Of a stretch of 64,000 nucleotides of DNA, positions 54,173 to 62,356 are shown piece after piece. The DNA comes from an uncultured Caldilineaceae bacterium. Lineage in GTDB: Bacteria > Chloroflexota > Anaerolineae > Caldilineales > Caldilineaceae. The first letter of the stretch is position 1, and each line of letters starts with the position of its first letter. The DNA lies in NCBI GenBank assembly GCA_951813625.1, contig CATOTS010000016.1:1-64000 (forward strand), in the 5' to 3' direction. The position numbers and the translations under genes are program-made. The notes beneath the pieces are model-generated. The model searched no databases. It saw only the letters and a list, made by a program, of their open reading frames with translations, and was not told the origin of the DNA.

Positions 54173-54552
54173 TCCGGGGCGGGTTAATCGTCCTGAAGAC
54201 CGTTTTCGCATACGACCGTGAAAGATACGGCGCTACGCTGGAAGAGATCGGCAGCAAGGCCCAGTACACCGTGCCCGTCGTCGTTAACCGCAGCAGGGTC
54301 AACCGCACCAGGGCGAAGTTCGACCCGCCGTGGCGCTGCACGGTCACCGTGGACGTCGACGAGGAGCTGATCGACCGGGAGCAGCTGCTGGAGTGGCTTG
54401 AGATTGCGGGGCGGCAGGTCGGCCTGGGCGACTGGCGTCCCGAGAAGAGCGGGGAGTTTGGCCGCTTCAACGTAGAGCTTTTCGAGGAGGTTGCAGAGTG
54501 CGGGCATGAGGGAGCGGACGCGGCACAGCCTGACGCGGCATTGCAGGGCTAG
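53899..54552 (+). CDS. Phage-type protein with RAMP/Cas7-like C-terminal signature
   Basis: AAGGAG lies 9 bases before the ATG at 53899, giving 217 aa. FRISGISALLMHNGAAGLD at the start and GLGDWRPEKSGEFGRFNV at the end match a family of phage and element proteins. The glycine-rich end is reminiscent of RAMP-fold (Cas7-like) RNA-binding proteins. I know no proven function. It lies between an HNH gene and a terminator and is bracketed by GGCA-rich arrays. The Cas7 comparison is a pattern-level inference only. Confidence 0.62.
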   Translation: MQNRFRISGISALLMHNGAAGLDTRSPVSREIAAIAAKRGGNRTETDEERLHELECQRSLWLDAGGAPAIPAAAVRAAIETGARRRKQGPLVRGGLIVLKTVFAYDRERYGATLEEIGSKAQYTVPVVVNRSRVNRTRAKFDPPWRCTVTVDVDEELIDREQLLEWLEIAGRQVGLGDWRPEKSGEFGRFNVELFEEVAECGHEGADAAQPDAALQG

Positions 54553-54554
54553 GC

Positions 54555-54650
54555 AGGGAAACCGCGGCCAGGCCAGGCTCGGCCGGGCATGGATTGGCAT
54601 GGCGGGGCAGCGCGTGGCTCGGCCTGGTGTGGCAAGGCATGGCAAGGCAG
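54555..54650 (+). repeat. GGCA-rich low-complexity array
   Basis: A run of imperfect GGCAAGGCATGGC-type units follows the Cas7-like gene. A related stretch precedes the HNH gene at 53524-53600. Arrays of this type are translated in some phage proteins as Gly/Lys/Ala/Arg repeats, but here they lie outside genes. Confidence 0.55.
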
Positions 54651-54654
54651 GGAA

Positions 54655-54682
54655 AGAGAGGGGCGGATATCCGCCCCTCTTT
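54655..54682. terminator. Perfect bidirectional hairpin terminator
   Basis: AGAGGGGCGGAT and ATCCGCCCCTCT form a 24-bp perfect palindrome (54657-54680), extended by one wobble and one A-T pair. AAA precedes and TTT follows, so it can act in both directions. It closes the element-like operon. Confidence 0.7.
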
Positions 54683-54813
54683 ACAATTGGCGCGCTTTTG
54701 GCCGAACAGGCGACTTTTTGGATGTTGGCAGGCCAAGGGTTGGACGATAAGCGCCGCTGCCTGGATGCGTTTCTTCATAGATGGCCCTCCAAAATCGATG
54801 CTTTCTTGAACAG

Positions 54814-54902
54814 CCTGGCCGTCCCCCGTTCCACTGGGGCCCAATCGGTGTGTTGATGGATGCCTCGCCCCGGGTAGACGCGCGTACAGGGGGCTGGCCA
54901 GG
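54814..54902 (-). repeat. Palindromic 3'-end repeat R6
   Basis: Reverse orientation (CCCCCGTTCCAC ... GGGGGCTGGCCAGG), downstream of the minus-strand lipoprotein gene 55022-56635. Confidence 0.75.
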
Positions 54903-55021
54903 TTGATTTCTGCATAGCGTTGCGGAGCAGTCATGGATGCGCTGCAAGCGAATGAAGGCAAACGGGATTTGCACGGCCCCACGGTCGAACCACCGACTGT
55001 TTCGAAGAGCGGTTGCCCCGC

Positions 55022-56635
55022 TCAGACGTTGATCCAGCGCACGCGCCGCACGATCTGACGCAGCAGCGGTTGCAGCGCGGCGAACTCGTCGCTGTGAACG
55101 CTGAAGGCAAGCGCGAGCAACGTTTCGCCGTCGGGCGACAGGAGCCAGACCTGCCATACCTGGCTGTTGGTTTCGTCCTCGGAATAACGGATCGATACTG
55201 CTCTTTCGCCCGACGGCCTGAGGATCTGTAGCAGCTCGACGCGGGCGGGCTCGGCCGCGTATGCGTGCGCGGCGGCCGCCTGCGCGTAGCCTTCGAGGCT
55301 CTGGCCATTGGCCGCGAACGAGAAGAGGAGCATGAAGTTGCCGGCCGCGCTGTCCGCGGGGCCAGCGGCCAGGCCAAGCCCGATCACGCCATCGTCGCGG
55401 CGGTTGCTCATGGCCGCCACCACCCGGCCCAACCCCGCGACGTCGAACTGTTCGCCGTCGTACTTTTGGGCCGCGGCGAGGAGGGCCAAATCGGCCCGGG
55501 TGGGCCGCGCCGGGTCGAAGTAGCGCCAACTTTGCGGCAAGGAGAGCGACATTTTACGCGCTTCATCGTAATAGGTCAGCCAACCGGAGCTGTCGGACCA
55601 GGGCGCGTCTTCCGCAGCCGCGGACGGGGTCACGAAGTCGCGGTGCAGCCAGGCCAGGCGGCCGTCGAACTCGATCTGCCACCAGTCGCCAGCGGCATTC
55701 CTGCTGATGGCGGCGTACGCCTCCCCATCTGCCGCTCCGCCGATGGCCGGGTGGCGGGTGCCCGGCCGCGCACGCACGTTCATGTTGCGGTTGAGGGTCA
55801 CGAGCGGCGCGGCGCGGGGCTGGTTGGCAGGGTCGTCGACCCATTGGAGGCGGCGCACGACCTCAAACAGCAATGGTTCCAACGATTCGGAATCGTCGCC
55901 CCAAAGGTCGAAGGTAACCGTCAGAAAGGTCTTGCCGTCCGGAGAGGGCAGGACGACCTGGCGGCCGCTGACAAGCGCGTCGGGGATGGTGACAACCCGG
56001 TCGCCAAAAGCCCTCGATCCGTCGATCCGATATTGAATCAACGCGGCCTGCCCGCTCCAGGGCCGCAGACCGGGGCCGATTTCGATGCGCAGCGGCCAGG
56101 CAAGCCTGGACGCTTGCAGCCGGCCGGCCAGCTCGCGCGCGTAGGCCGCCAGCGTCCGGCCCCGGCTGGGGACGGCAAGGAGATGAAAGCCGTTGGTCTG
56201 CAGTGGCGGGGCGTCCGGATCGAAGGGGAAGCCCGCGCCGGCGAAGAGTTTTTCCCGGCCTGGCGGCGTCAGCGAATCGACGTAGCTTTTTCTCTCCTCG
56301 AGGAAGGCATCGGCGGCGGCGGCGGCCCCCAGCTGCGGACGCAGCGAGAGGAGCTCCTCGTGTGAGGATGCGAAGAGCCATCCATGCGGATAGAAAATCT
56401 TGAGGCCGTGCCGTTCGACTTCGACTTCGGCCCAGCCCTGAAACGGTTCCCCAGAAGACAGGGGCGTGTCTGCAGCAGGGAGCGCCAATGGGTTGTGGAT
56501 CGATAGCAGCGGCGCCGCGGGCGCGGGAGTGCTGACCGACAGTTCTGATTGGGCAGGAGCGGGAAGGCAGGCGGTGAGCAGGAGGGCAGAGATCGCGACA
56601 ATCGCCCGGGCAAAGGTACGGTAGCCGGCAGCCAT
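55022..56635 (-). CDS. SH3b-containing lipoprotein, 537 aa
   Basis: GAGGAG and GGAAGAA precede the ATG at 56635. The lipobox is LLLTAC (about residues 18-23). Two related alpha/beta regions, each ending in LLFEVVRRLQWVDD- or LRQIVRRVRWINV-like segments, flank a central SH3b domain (NMNVRARPGTRHP, DWWQIEFDGRLAWLH). The flanking regions resemble PsbP-like or surface-binding modules with GERAVSIRYSEDE-type strands. An exported cell-surface protein of unknown ligand. Confidence 0.8.
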   Translation of the reverse strand: MAAGYRTFARAIVAISALLLTACLPAPAQSELSVSTPAPAAPLLSIHNPLALPAADTPLSSGEPFQGWAEVEVERHGLKIFYPHGWLFASSHEELLSLRPQLGAAAAADAFLEERKSYVDSLTPPGREKLFAGAGFPFDPDAPPLQTNGFHLLAVPSRGRTLAAYARELAGRLQASRLAWPLRIEIGPGLRPWSGQAALIQYRIDGSRAFGDRVVTIPDALVSGRQVVLPSPDGKTFLTVTFDLWGDDSESLEPLLFEVVRRLQWVDDPANQPRAAPLVTLNRNMNVRARPGTRHPAIGGAADGEAYAAISRNAAGDWWQIEFDGRLAWLHRDFVTPSAAAEDAPWSDSSGWLTYYDEARKMSLSLPQSWRYFDPARPTRADLALLAAAQKYDGEQFDVAGLGRVVAAMSNRRDDGVIGLGLAAGPADSAAGNFMLLFSFAANGQSLEGYAQAAAAHAYAAEPARVELLQILRPSGERAVSIRYSEDETNSQVWQVWLLSPDGETLLALAFSVHSDEFAALQPLLRQIVRRVRWINV

Positions 56636-56714
56636 GATCAGTTCTTCCACTCCTCTGTAGGGGGTTTGTGGGGCAAAGCCCAATCGCGCTCGGTCTGTCG
56701 GCAGGGCCGCTCGA

Positions 56715-56890
56715 GATTTGCCCGGCCCCGGCTCCGGCGGCTTCGCTGCCGGTCAGCGCAGCGTAGTTGCGGTTGGAGTTGAAGGGCGGGTCCAGTAATT
56801 GGGGTCGACGGACTCGGAGTTCATGCCGCGCATGATGTCGAGATTGTCGCCGGTCTACATGGTGCGGTTGGCCCAGTTGGGAGAGGTCAT
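56715..56890 (-). pseudogene. N6/N4-type DNA methyltransferase 5' remnant
   Basis: The minus-strand frame begins MTSPNWANRTM, a stop in place of Trp, then TGDNLDIMRGMNSESVD, followed one frame away by LDPPFNSNRNYAALTGSEAA. This is the N-terminus of a beta-class site-specific methyltransferase with its DPPF catalytic motif, broken by a stop and a frameshift. The remainder is lost at the junction with the lipoprotein gene. Confidence 0.72.
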
Positions 56891-56903
56891 GGGTGGTTAG
56901 ACC

Positions 56904-57116
56904 TCAGTTTTTCCTGACCTCCAAGAAGAACGCTCCTCTAAGATTGTTCAGTGCTGGTCCAGGTTTTACCTTGACATGCCTGGGCTTGAAATCAACGGAA
57001 AGGGTCTGATGGCCTACTTTTACTGCAAAATGACGAACCTCAGCCTGATATAATTTGTTGGCATGATCCCCCTTGAGTTCATTTTGGCATTCGGGACACC
57101 GAATCAAGGTGACCAT
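56904..57116 (-). CDS. Possible small zinc-ribbon protein
   Basis: From ATG 57116 the product starts MVTLIRCPECQNELKG, half of a zinc ribbon, followed by AEVRHFAVKVGHQTLSVDF. There is no second Cys pair. The ribosome-binding site is weak. Confidence 0.4.
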   Translation of the reverse strand: MVTLIRCPECQNELKGDHANKLYQAEVRHFAVKVGHQTLSVDFKPRHVKVKPGPALNNLRGAFFLEVRKN

Positions 57117-57185
57117 TCCATCATCACGTTTGGCGCACAAAGCTGGAATTCGACATCTGCGATACTTTCGTACGGCTTTCCTGGT

Positions 57186-57425
57186 TCAGCTTCCCATGTG
57201 TGCGCTCAATTCGGCCCCTGGGGGGCCGCGCCGGATGCGGTCTTGGTTGCCGTCATGCCAGCCTACCATAAAGGCGTAGCCTAAGAGGTGCCGGCGGCCC
57301 TGGAGGCTGATAACTGACATGTTGAATGGCTCGCCTTCGAGACCGTCGCGGTAGCCTTGCAGGTAGTTGGCGGCGAGATGACTGGCGTAGGTTTCGGCGC
57401 GCTCGTATAGGTGTCTTCGGGTCAT
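57186..57425 (-). CDS. Small hypothetical protein, 79 aa
   Basis: Helical N-terminus (YERAETYASHLAANYLQGYRDG) with repeated G-Y/W-x-D-G turns (VGWHDGNQDR). It resembles small phage/plasmid proteins but is not identifiable. Confidence 0.45.
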   Translation of the reverse strand: MTRRHLYERAETYASHLAANYLQGYRDGLEGEPFNMSVISLQGRRHLLGYAFMVGWHDGNQDRIRRGPPGAELSAHMGS

Positions 57426-57519
57426 GTCTTCGAGTCCATTGGCATGCCTCGGTCTCCTTCGGCTGTTTTGGCCTGTGCAGGGACCAAGGAAACTTCATTG
57501 CGCTTGTCGTCTCTTTAAT

Positions 57520-57609
57520 CCGGCCGCCCCCCGTTCCGCTGGGGAGAGTCGACCAATGAGATTGTCAAGGCCCCGGGGTGAACGCATGTGCGCACAGGGG
57601 GCTGGCCGG
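57520..57609 (-). repeat. Palindromic 3'-end repeat R7
   Basis: Reverse orientation: CCGGCCGCCCCCCGTTCC start, GGGGGCTGGCCGG end. It lies downstream of the minus-strand HTH gene 57788-58024. Confidence 0.85.
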
Positions 57610-57787
57610 GATGGTCTCAGCGCGTAGCGCAGCAGCTGGTTCATTTGGACTCGAACAAGGGGTGTCCTCGCTTTACAACATGGGACCACTCTCCGGATGT
57701 CTTGTGCTGGGTGGAAAGCGGCTTGTCGTTGCTGGTCTTGACTGATGATGATACATCAGATCGCAACCCCACCGCCCTATCTCCGCA

Positions 57788-58024
57788 TCAACTTGAACTC
57801 ATTTCCGATTCGTCGACAAATCTGTCGATCAGTTCAGCAAATTCGTCGTCAGTGAGATACCGAATTTTCCACTGACTGAGTGTGCTGCGCGGGATACTCA
57901 ACTGCTCGGACGCGCGGGTGATGGTCATATCCGGTCTACTCAAAAATTGAAGGGTGTGAGCGATACGGGCATTGCTGTACACCCTTCTTTGTTTGTCACG
58001 GCGGAGGAGTATTTTTCTTGCCAT
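57788..58024 (-). CDS. Helix-turn-helix protein, transposase-like, 78 aa
   Basis: RPDMTITRASEQLSIPRSTL followed by SQWKIRYL is a clear HTH of the transposase/Psq kind. The N-terminus is basic. It may be a free regulator or the remaining DNA-binding end of an insertion sequence; no catalytic part follows. Confidence 0.5.
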   Translation of the reverse strand: MARKILLRRDKQRRVYSNARIAHTLQFLSRPDMTITRASEQLSIPRSTLSQWKIRYLTDDEFAELIDRFVDESEMSSS

Positions 58025-58386
58025 AGTGAACAGGCGCCCTGTATCTTTTCGTGCGAAACGTATTGTTGTCTTTCACTTCGCTCATTCGCTCACGCCTTCT
58101 GCGGACGCTCATGGCCAACTACGGTATTCCGGATGGACGTCCACGGATTCCGAAGGAAGACGGGGCCGCGAACACCTTCGACCACGGTGGCAGGGAGTCC
58201 ACATCCGCGCGTTCGGGGAAACCCGCGCGGAGGCGGGCGGTTGCCTCTTGTCTGGCGGCCCATCCCAGATCGTGTGGGAGTCACCGGGGATAGTCATCGC
58301 TCTCCCGTAGCGGGGTCGGTCCCGGCGGCATTGCGCTGCAGGCAAGGGCCTGGCTGTTCACCCGGCGCGGTCTTATGCTGGAAAAG

Positions 58387-58665
58387 CTAATCCGGGGTAT
58401 CGAAACGTTTGGCGCAGAACGGCGGCAGGGGATCGGGATCGGTAGCGAGCACATGGAGCTGGCCGTCGCTGTAGCGAGCCGTGCGGCGCTGCGCATTGCA
58501 GCCGATGCAGATCTCGACCCGCAGGACTTCGCCATTTTCGCCGATCTCGTTGACGGGGCGCACGGTCTGCCAGCCATGAGCCCGTTTTGGCATCACGCCC
58601 TGCTGTTGCTGGGCCTTCGGCTGCGCGCCGCTACTGCGCACCCATCCCAACAGCCTCTTCAACAT
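58387..58665 (-). CDS. Small Cys protein of the DPDP family, copy 3
   Basis: AGAGGC precedes the ATG. The product contains AHGWQTVRPVNE, CIGCNAQRR, YSDGQLHVLATDPDPLPPFC. It is closely parallel to the copies upstream of the integrase at 51.4-52.0 kb, on the opposite strand. Confidence 0.52.
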   Translation of the reverse strand: MLKRLLGWVRSSGAQPKAQQQQGVMPKRAHGWQTVRPVNEIGENGEVLRVEICIGCNAQRRTARYSDGQLHVLATDPDPLPPFCAKRFDTPD

Positions 58666-59001
58666 AATTGCCTCTTTGCGCTAAGCGGTCACACCGCTCA
58701 GAATCTCCTTCCTGGCCAGCGCTTCAGGCGGAACCTGGCCACACATGCACCACCAAATAAGGAGTATGATCTCCACAGCGTTGCTTCCCTTGCCGCCGGT
58801 TGGTGGACTCTAGTGAACGCCTGTACAGGCAACTTTTCTACAGGACCGAAACAAGAGTACCCCAAGCCCTCACCTACCGTTATGGAGAAATCCGTGGCGG
58901 CGCTCCTACCCAACACGACTGCCCCAAGACTGAGGACGGCCGCGACAAGCCCAATTGCCCGGCTGTCCTCACATTTCTCTTGAATTATGCGCTTCTCCTT
59001 C

Positions 59002-59461
59002 CTATCCGCTTGTCCTAATCCACTCTGTACCCTCTTCAAAATCACAGCCGCGCCAGCCTTCGAGGGCATAGTATGCCGAACCGTCATGCCAGATTTCGTA
59101 CACTATAGTAGGTCAGCCCGGATTCAGGATCGTGTCGAACATGACGCAACTTGTGTGCAACCGGGAAGGCGTCGAACTGCCTTAAATGGTGTAGCATTGT
59201 CGGCTTTTGCAGTAGCGCGAATCGACCGGCAGGGTCCATCTGCAGAAGACTGCAGGAGCCGTCTGGCAAGTTGTGCGCTCCCTGCGCTTCCCTTATTTCC
59301 TCCAGCAATTCAACCCGACGTGTCAAGTTTTCGACCTGCGCGGCCAGCCGGACGGCCAGGTTTTCATCGTCTTCGGCGTGAAGTGGGGCGCTGAGATAGA
59401 TAGAGAAAATGATAAGAATAATGGCGACGAAGATTGCGATTGTTCGGGATTTGGCGGTCAT
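59002..59461 (-). pseudogene. Small secreted coiled-coil protein, frameshifted paralogue of 59671-60141
   Basis: AAAGGAG lies 8 bases before ATG 59461. A signal peptide (AIFVAIILIIFSIYLSAPLHA) is followed by a coiled stretch (LAAQVENLTRRVELLEEI) and a beta-rich domain. Near 59125 the frame shifts by one; continued in the next register it reads VYEIWHDGSAYYALEGWRGC and ends EWIRTSG, matching YVARHADGWAYVFEGWNGC ... DWKPAEG of the intact paralogue. In the original frame translation stops early at 59084. Confidence 0.62.
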
Positions 59462-59559
59462 GGAACGGGCTCCTTTCAATTGAATTGGAACGCCTTTTCA
59501 ATGGTTGCGCCTGTGAATTTGCACCCTTGTTGTCGTTCGGTGTCCTGGCCACGATGTCC

Positions 59560-59580
59560 GGCGTAAGCTCCTCTTACGCC
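59560..59580 (-). terminator. Hairpin between the two paralogues
   Basis: GGCGTAAG (59560-59567) and CTTACGCC (59573-59580) form a perfect 8-bp stem with a 5-base loop, between two minus-strand genes. No T tract; it may be a terminator or an mRNA-stability element. Confidence 0.42.
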
Positions 59581-59670
59581 AGCAGAGTGGTCGGCTGCGA
59601 CGGGGATGCGGCTGATGAGTTACATGTTGTCTCTCCTTTCGAAAAGGACGCTTGAGCCCTTGCCTGCGGC

Positions 59671-60141
59671 TTACCCTTCGGCGGGCTTCCAGTCGGAGCT
59701 GCCGTTGAACTCGCAGCCGTTCCAGCCCTCGAAAACGTAGGCCCAGCCGTCGGCATGACGCGCTACGTAGAGAACCAGAATCTGTCCGCTTTCCTTTTCA
59801 ACGCGCGCGGAAACAAGGCGGTGTTCGGTCGGAACCTGATCGAACTCGCCCACGAACTTGACGATCGATTCATTCTGAAGCGTGCTGCCGCCGCCAAACG
59901 CGCCGGTCTCGGCAAGGAGGCAAGTGCGACCCTCGTCGCGGTCCCGCGCGCCCGGCCCGTCGTAGATGGCCTCGAGGGTCTCGACGCGGCCGAAGAGTTC
60001 GTCCACGCGCTCGGCGAGCAATATGATCAAGTTTTCGCCGTTGCTTTCGCCGTGCGCCCTGACAGGAATGTCGACAAATATGAGAGCGGCAGCAGCAAAC
60101 AAGAGGGAGGCAAGGATGATGAAGCGGGTGTTCGTGGTCAT
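59671..60141 (-). CDS. Small secreted coiled-coil protein, 156 aa
   Basis: GGAGAGA precedes the ATG. Signal peptide (FIILASLLFAAAALIFVDIP), a short coiled coil (LIILLAERVDELFGRVETLE), a Cys in GRTCLLAETGA and a C-terminal beta-rich part with AYVFEGWNGCEF. Together the two Cys may form a disulphide. Intact paralogue of the frameshifted gene downstream. Function unknown. Confidence 0.7.
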   Translation of the reverse strand: MTTNTRFIILASLLFAAAALIFVDIPVRAHGESNGENLIILLAERVDELFGRVETLEAIYDGPGARDRDEGRTCLLAETGAFGGGSTLQNESIVKFVGEFDQVPTEHRLVSARVEKESGQILVLYVARHADGWAYVFEGWNGCEFNGSSDWKPAEG

Positions 60142-60343
60142 GGGTCAGGTCTCTCCTACAGTGGAGGGCAGGACACGGAATCGTCCTCGTGCATGTCGTC
60201 AGGGGACGAGATTTTTTGGAGCTATAGGGCGTATCTGGCCGCCTCGTCCTCGCTCAACGCTCCTTGGGATATCGAAGCCTGCGGGCTTCTACGTGATGCC
60301 TGACAGACCGGGTGCGGTGCTTCTCCTCATGCAGAGACAAGGT

Positions 60344-61405
60344 CTATCTTCTTCTTTCACATGCGATTCCGTTGTCGTCGTAATCGAGTTCGGTGCGATA
60401 GCATTGATGATCTTGCGTCATATTGCTCAATCTCATTTCATGGGCATCGAAGCAGTTTATGGGGCAGTGGGATGGCAGTGTCGGAGATAGTGTTGGAAAT
60501 GGTGTCGACGTCGACACGGGTGGGGGCGGGGGCGGGAGCACGGCGGTGTAGCCGAGGCTTTCGATGGGGCCCTCGACCTGAACAAAAAGGGCGTAAACCC
60601 AGGCAGTGCCGGCGACGGCCTCGATCTGCCACCAGTCGTCGGCTGGAATCCTCCCGGTGATGCGGAATGTATTTCCAGCTGCAGCTGCCCCTACGATGGG
60701 AAAGTCGATGCCGGGTCCGCTGCGCAGGTTCATATCCGCTGTGAGCCTGGCGACCGGATAGGACGACTGCGTTTCTGTGGAGGATTGGATTGGGGGAGCC
60801 TGCGCGTCGGCCGATGAGTAGCTGTACGCAAATGTCGGGAAAGGTGTCGGCGTCGACGCGTACGCGCCTATAACGCCGATGCTGTCAATAGGGCCCTCGA
60901 CCTGAACGAAAGGGGCGTAAATCCAGACAGAACCGATGGCAATCTCGATCTGCAACCAGTCGCCGGCTGCGTTCTTGCCGCTGATGCGGAACGTGTTCCC
61001 GGTTAGGGCCTTGTCGACGATAGTGTAGTCGGCGCCTGGTCCGCTGTACAGGTAGGTATACGCTGTGAGGCTGGCGACCGGATAGGGCAGTGGCGTATCT
61101 GTAGGCGATGGGGTTGGGGGAACCTGCATGGCGGTCGGTGTGGGTCTGGGCGTGTCGGTCGGCGAGGGCCTAGGCGTGTCGGTCGGTGTTGCCACTTCGA
61201 CCAAGGCGGAGGGGGCGGTGGGCGGCCTGGTTGCAGTGGGATTTTGCCTGTATGTCGGTACCGTGTTCACAGAAGGCCCGACGCTTTCCTCGTTGGGTTC
61301 GAAAGTGTTGACTATCCCCAAAATGGCGGCGAATACTATGAGCGCCGTTACTACGATGCCGAGATTTTTGAGGAAGTCCATATTCAGGCGCGGGAGTTCT
61401 TGCAC
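60344..61405 (-). CDS. Membrane-anchored protein with two SH3b domains and an Excalibur motif
   Basis: GGAG lies 8 bases before a GTG at 61405; in-frame alternatives are TTG 61453 and ATG 61381. One transmembrane anchor (LGIVVTALIVFAAILGIVN), a Thr-Pro linker, SH3b 1 (TYLYSGPGADY), a linker, SH3b 2 (NLRSGPGIDF) and a C-terminal Excalibur motif (LDYDDNGIACE). The SH3b domains share IYAPFVQVEGP/VYALFVQVEGP ends and arose by internal duplication. Likely cell-wall associated. Confidence 0.8.
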   Translation of the reverse strand: MQELPRLNMDFLKNLGIVVTALIVFAAILGIVNTFEPNEESVGPSVNTVPTYRQNPTATRPPTAPSALVEVATPTDTPRPSPTDTPRPTPTAMQVPPTPSPTDTPLPYPVASLTAYTYLYSGPGADYTIVDKALTGNTFRISGKNAAGDWLQIEIAIGSVWIYAPFVQVEGPIDSIGVIGAYASTPTPFPTFAYSYSSADAQAPPIQSSTETQSSYPVARLTADMNLRSGPGIDFPIVGAAAAGNTFRITGRIPADDWWQIEAVAGTAWVYALFVQVEGPIESLGYTAVLPPPPPPVSTSTPFPTLSPTLPSHCPINCFDAHEMRLSNMTQDHQCYRTELDYDDNGIACERRR

Positions 61406-61797
61406 TGTCGTGTCTCCGGTGAGAGTGTACGGTCCTAATTCCCCTGCTTGCAATAGGGGCTTTTGATGAACTCATAGCCCTTCCGTGTAACGAGCTCCCA
61501 CACCAATTTCAAGCAATAGCTGGCCGTCGGTCGGATTCAACGAGAATCCACATGGAGTCTTACGCCAAAATCAGTTGGGAAAGGGCATGGAAGAGCAGTC
61601 CTTCCGTTTATAGACATAGGTCCAGCCGCCCCCCGTTCCACAGGATGGAGATAAGCCAATGCCGTGTCAGGGCTTCCGGGGTCAACGCTTGCGCGCACGG
61701 GGGGCTGGCCGGCTCTTTGGAATGAACGGCCGCCTCCCGTCAACATCGTACGGCCCACCCGGTTGTCGGCTGCCATCGAATCTTTCGCTGCTTGCGA
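61406..61797. other. Intergenic region with a coding remnant and repeat R8
   Basis: A minus-strand frame without a start (YCLKLVWELVTRKGYEFIKS, about 61445-61505) may be the end of a lost gene. Otherwise only repeat R8 is visible. Confidence 0.3.
61622..61712 (-). repeat. Palindromic 3'-end repeat R8
   Basis: Reverse orientation: GCCGCCCCCCGTTCCACAGG near its start and GGGGGGCTGGCCGG at its end, 85 bases downstream of the minus-strand gene 61798-62343. Confidence 0.85.
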
Positions 61798-62343
61798 CTA
61801 CCAGTCCAGATACTCGACCTGATTCCCCGCGTCAATGCGGAAGACATATGGCTTGCCATTGGCGTAAGCCGTCCTGAATTGAATGCGCTGCTCGGTGGGC
61901 AGATATGTTACATACACCGGCTGCCCTACCGCCGGGTTGAAGCTCTCCTCCAACACGACGGGCGGCGTGCCGGGCGGGTACCGGGTGGCCAGGCTCGCAA
62001 CCGTGGGCAGCAGGCCCGCTGAATGCGATTGCCCTTGCCCGACGTAGTAGCAGTCCAGCCCTTCCTCCAGCGCGTATATCCGGATCGGCGTCGCAAAATG
62101 CGTAACGACCTGCAACACGCCGGGCGGGAGCGGTTCGCTGAGGAAGCCGTTGCCGTTCTCGCCGACTGGGCACCACAAGTGGCAGTCGTTGTGTGGTACG
62201 CAAGTGGCACAACAGTGGGCGCGACTGGTACATCCGAGGGCAGCCCAACCGGTGTCAACGGCGAACGCAGGCATCGAGACAAACAGTGACATGAAACCAA
62301 AGGTAAGCGCCAGGGTGATACGAATCTTCATCAGCTTTCTCAT
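61798..62343 (-). CDS. Secreted Cys-rich protein, paralogue of 47210-47695
   Basis: Signal peptide (ALTFGFMSLFVSMPAFA) then a Cys/His-rich segment (CTSRAHCCATCVPHNDCHLW) and a beta-rich domain ending NGKPYVFRIDAGNQVEYLDW. The paralogue at 47.2 kb has the same order. An ATG at 62331 with GAGAAAG upstream may be the true start. Function unknown; the Cys cluster suggests disulphides or metal binding outside the cell. Confidence 0.7.
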   Translation of the reverse strand: MRKLMKIRITLALTFGFMSLFVSMPAFAVDTGWAALGCTSRAHCCATCVPHNDCHLWCPVGENGNGFLSEPLPPGVLQVVTHFATPIRIYALEEGLDCYYVGQGQSHSAGLLPTVASLATRYPPGTPPVVLEESFNPAVGQPVYVTYLPTEQRIQFRTAYANGKPYVFRIDAGNQVEYLDW

Positions 62344-62356
62344 TGTGTGAACCAAT

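Noticed and set aside
55265..56365. A 366-codon plus-strand frame opposite the SH3b lipoprotein
   Set aside because: Shadow frame; the minus strand has the lipobox, SH3b domain and ribosome-binding site.
58698..59087. 129-codon minus-strand frame with one hydrophobic stretch
   Set aside because: Its start lies in the overlap created by the frameshift in the 59461 gene; a good AGGAAGGAG at about 58994-59002 is not followed by a standard start codon. A short real protein cannot be excluded.
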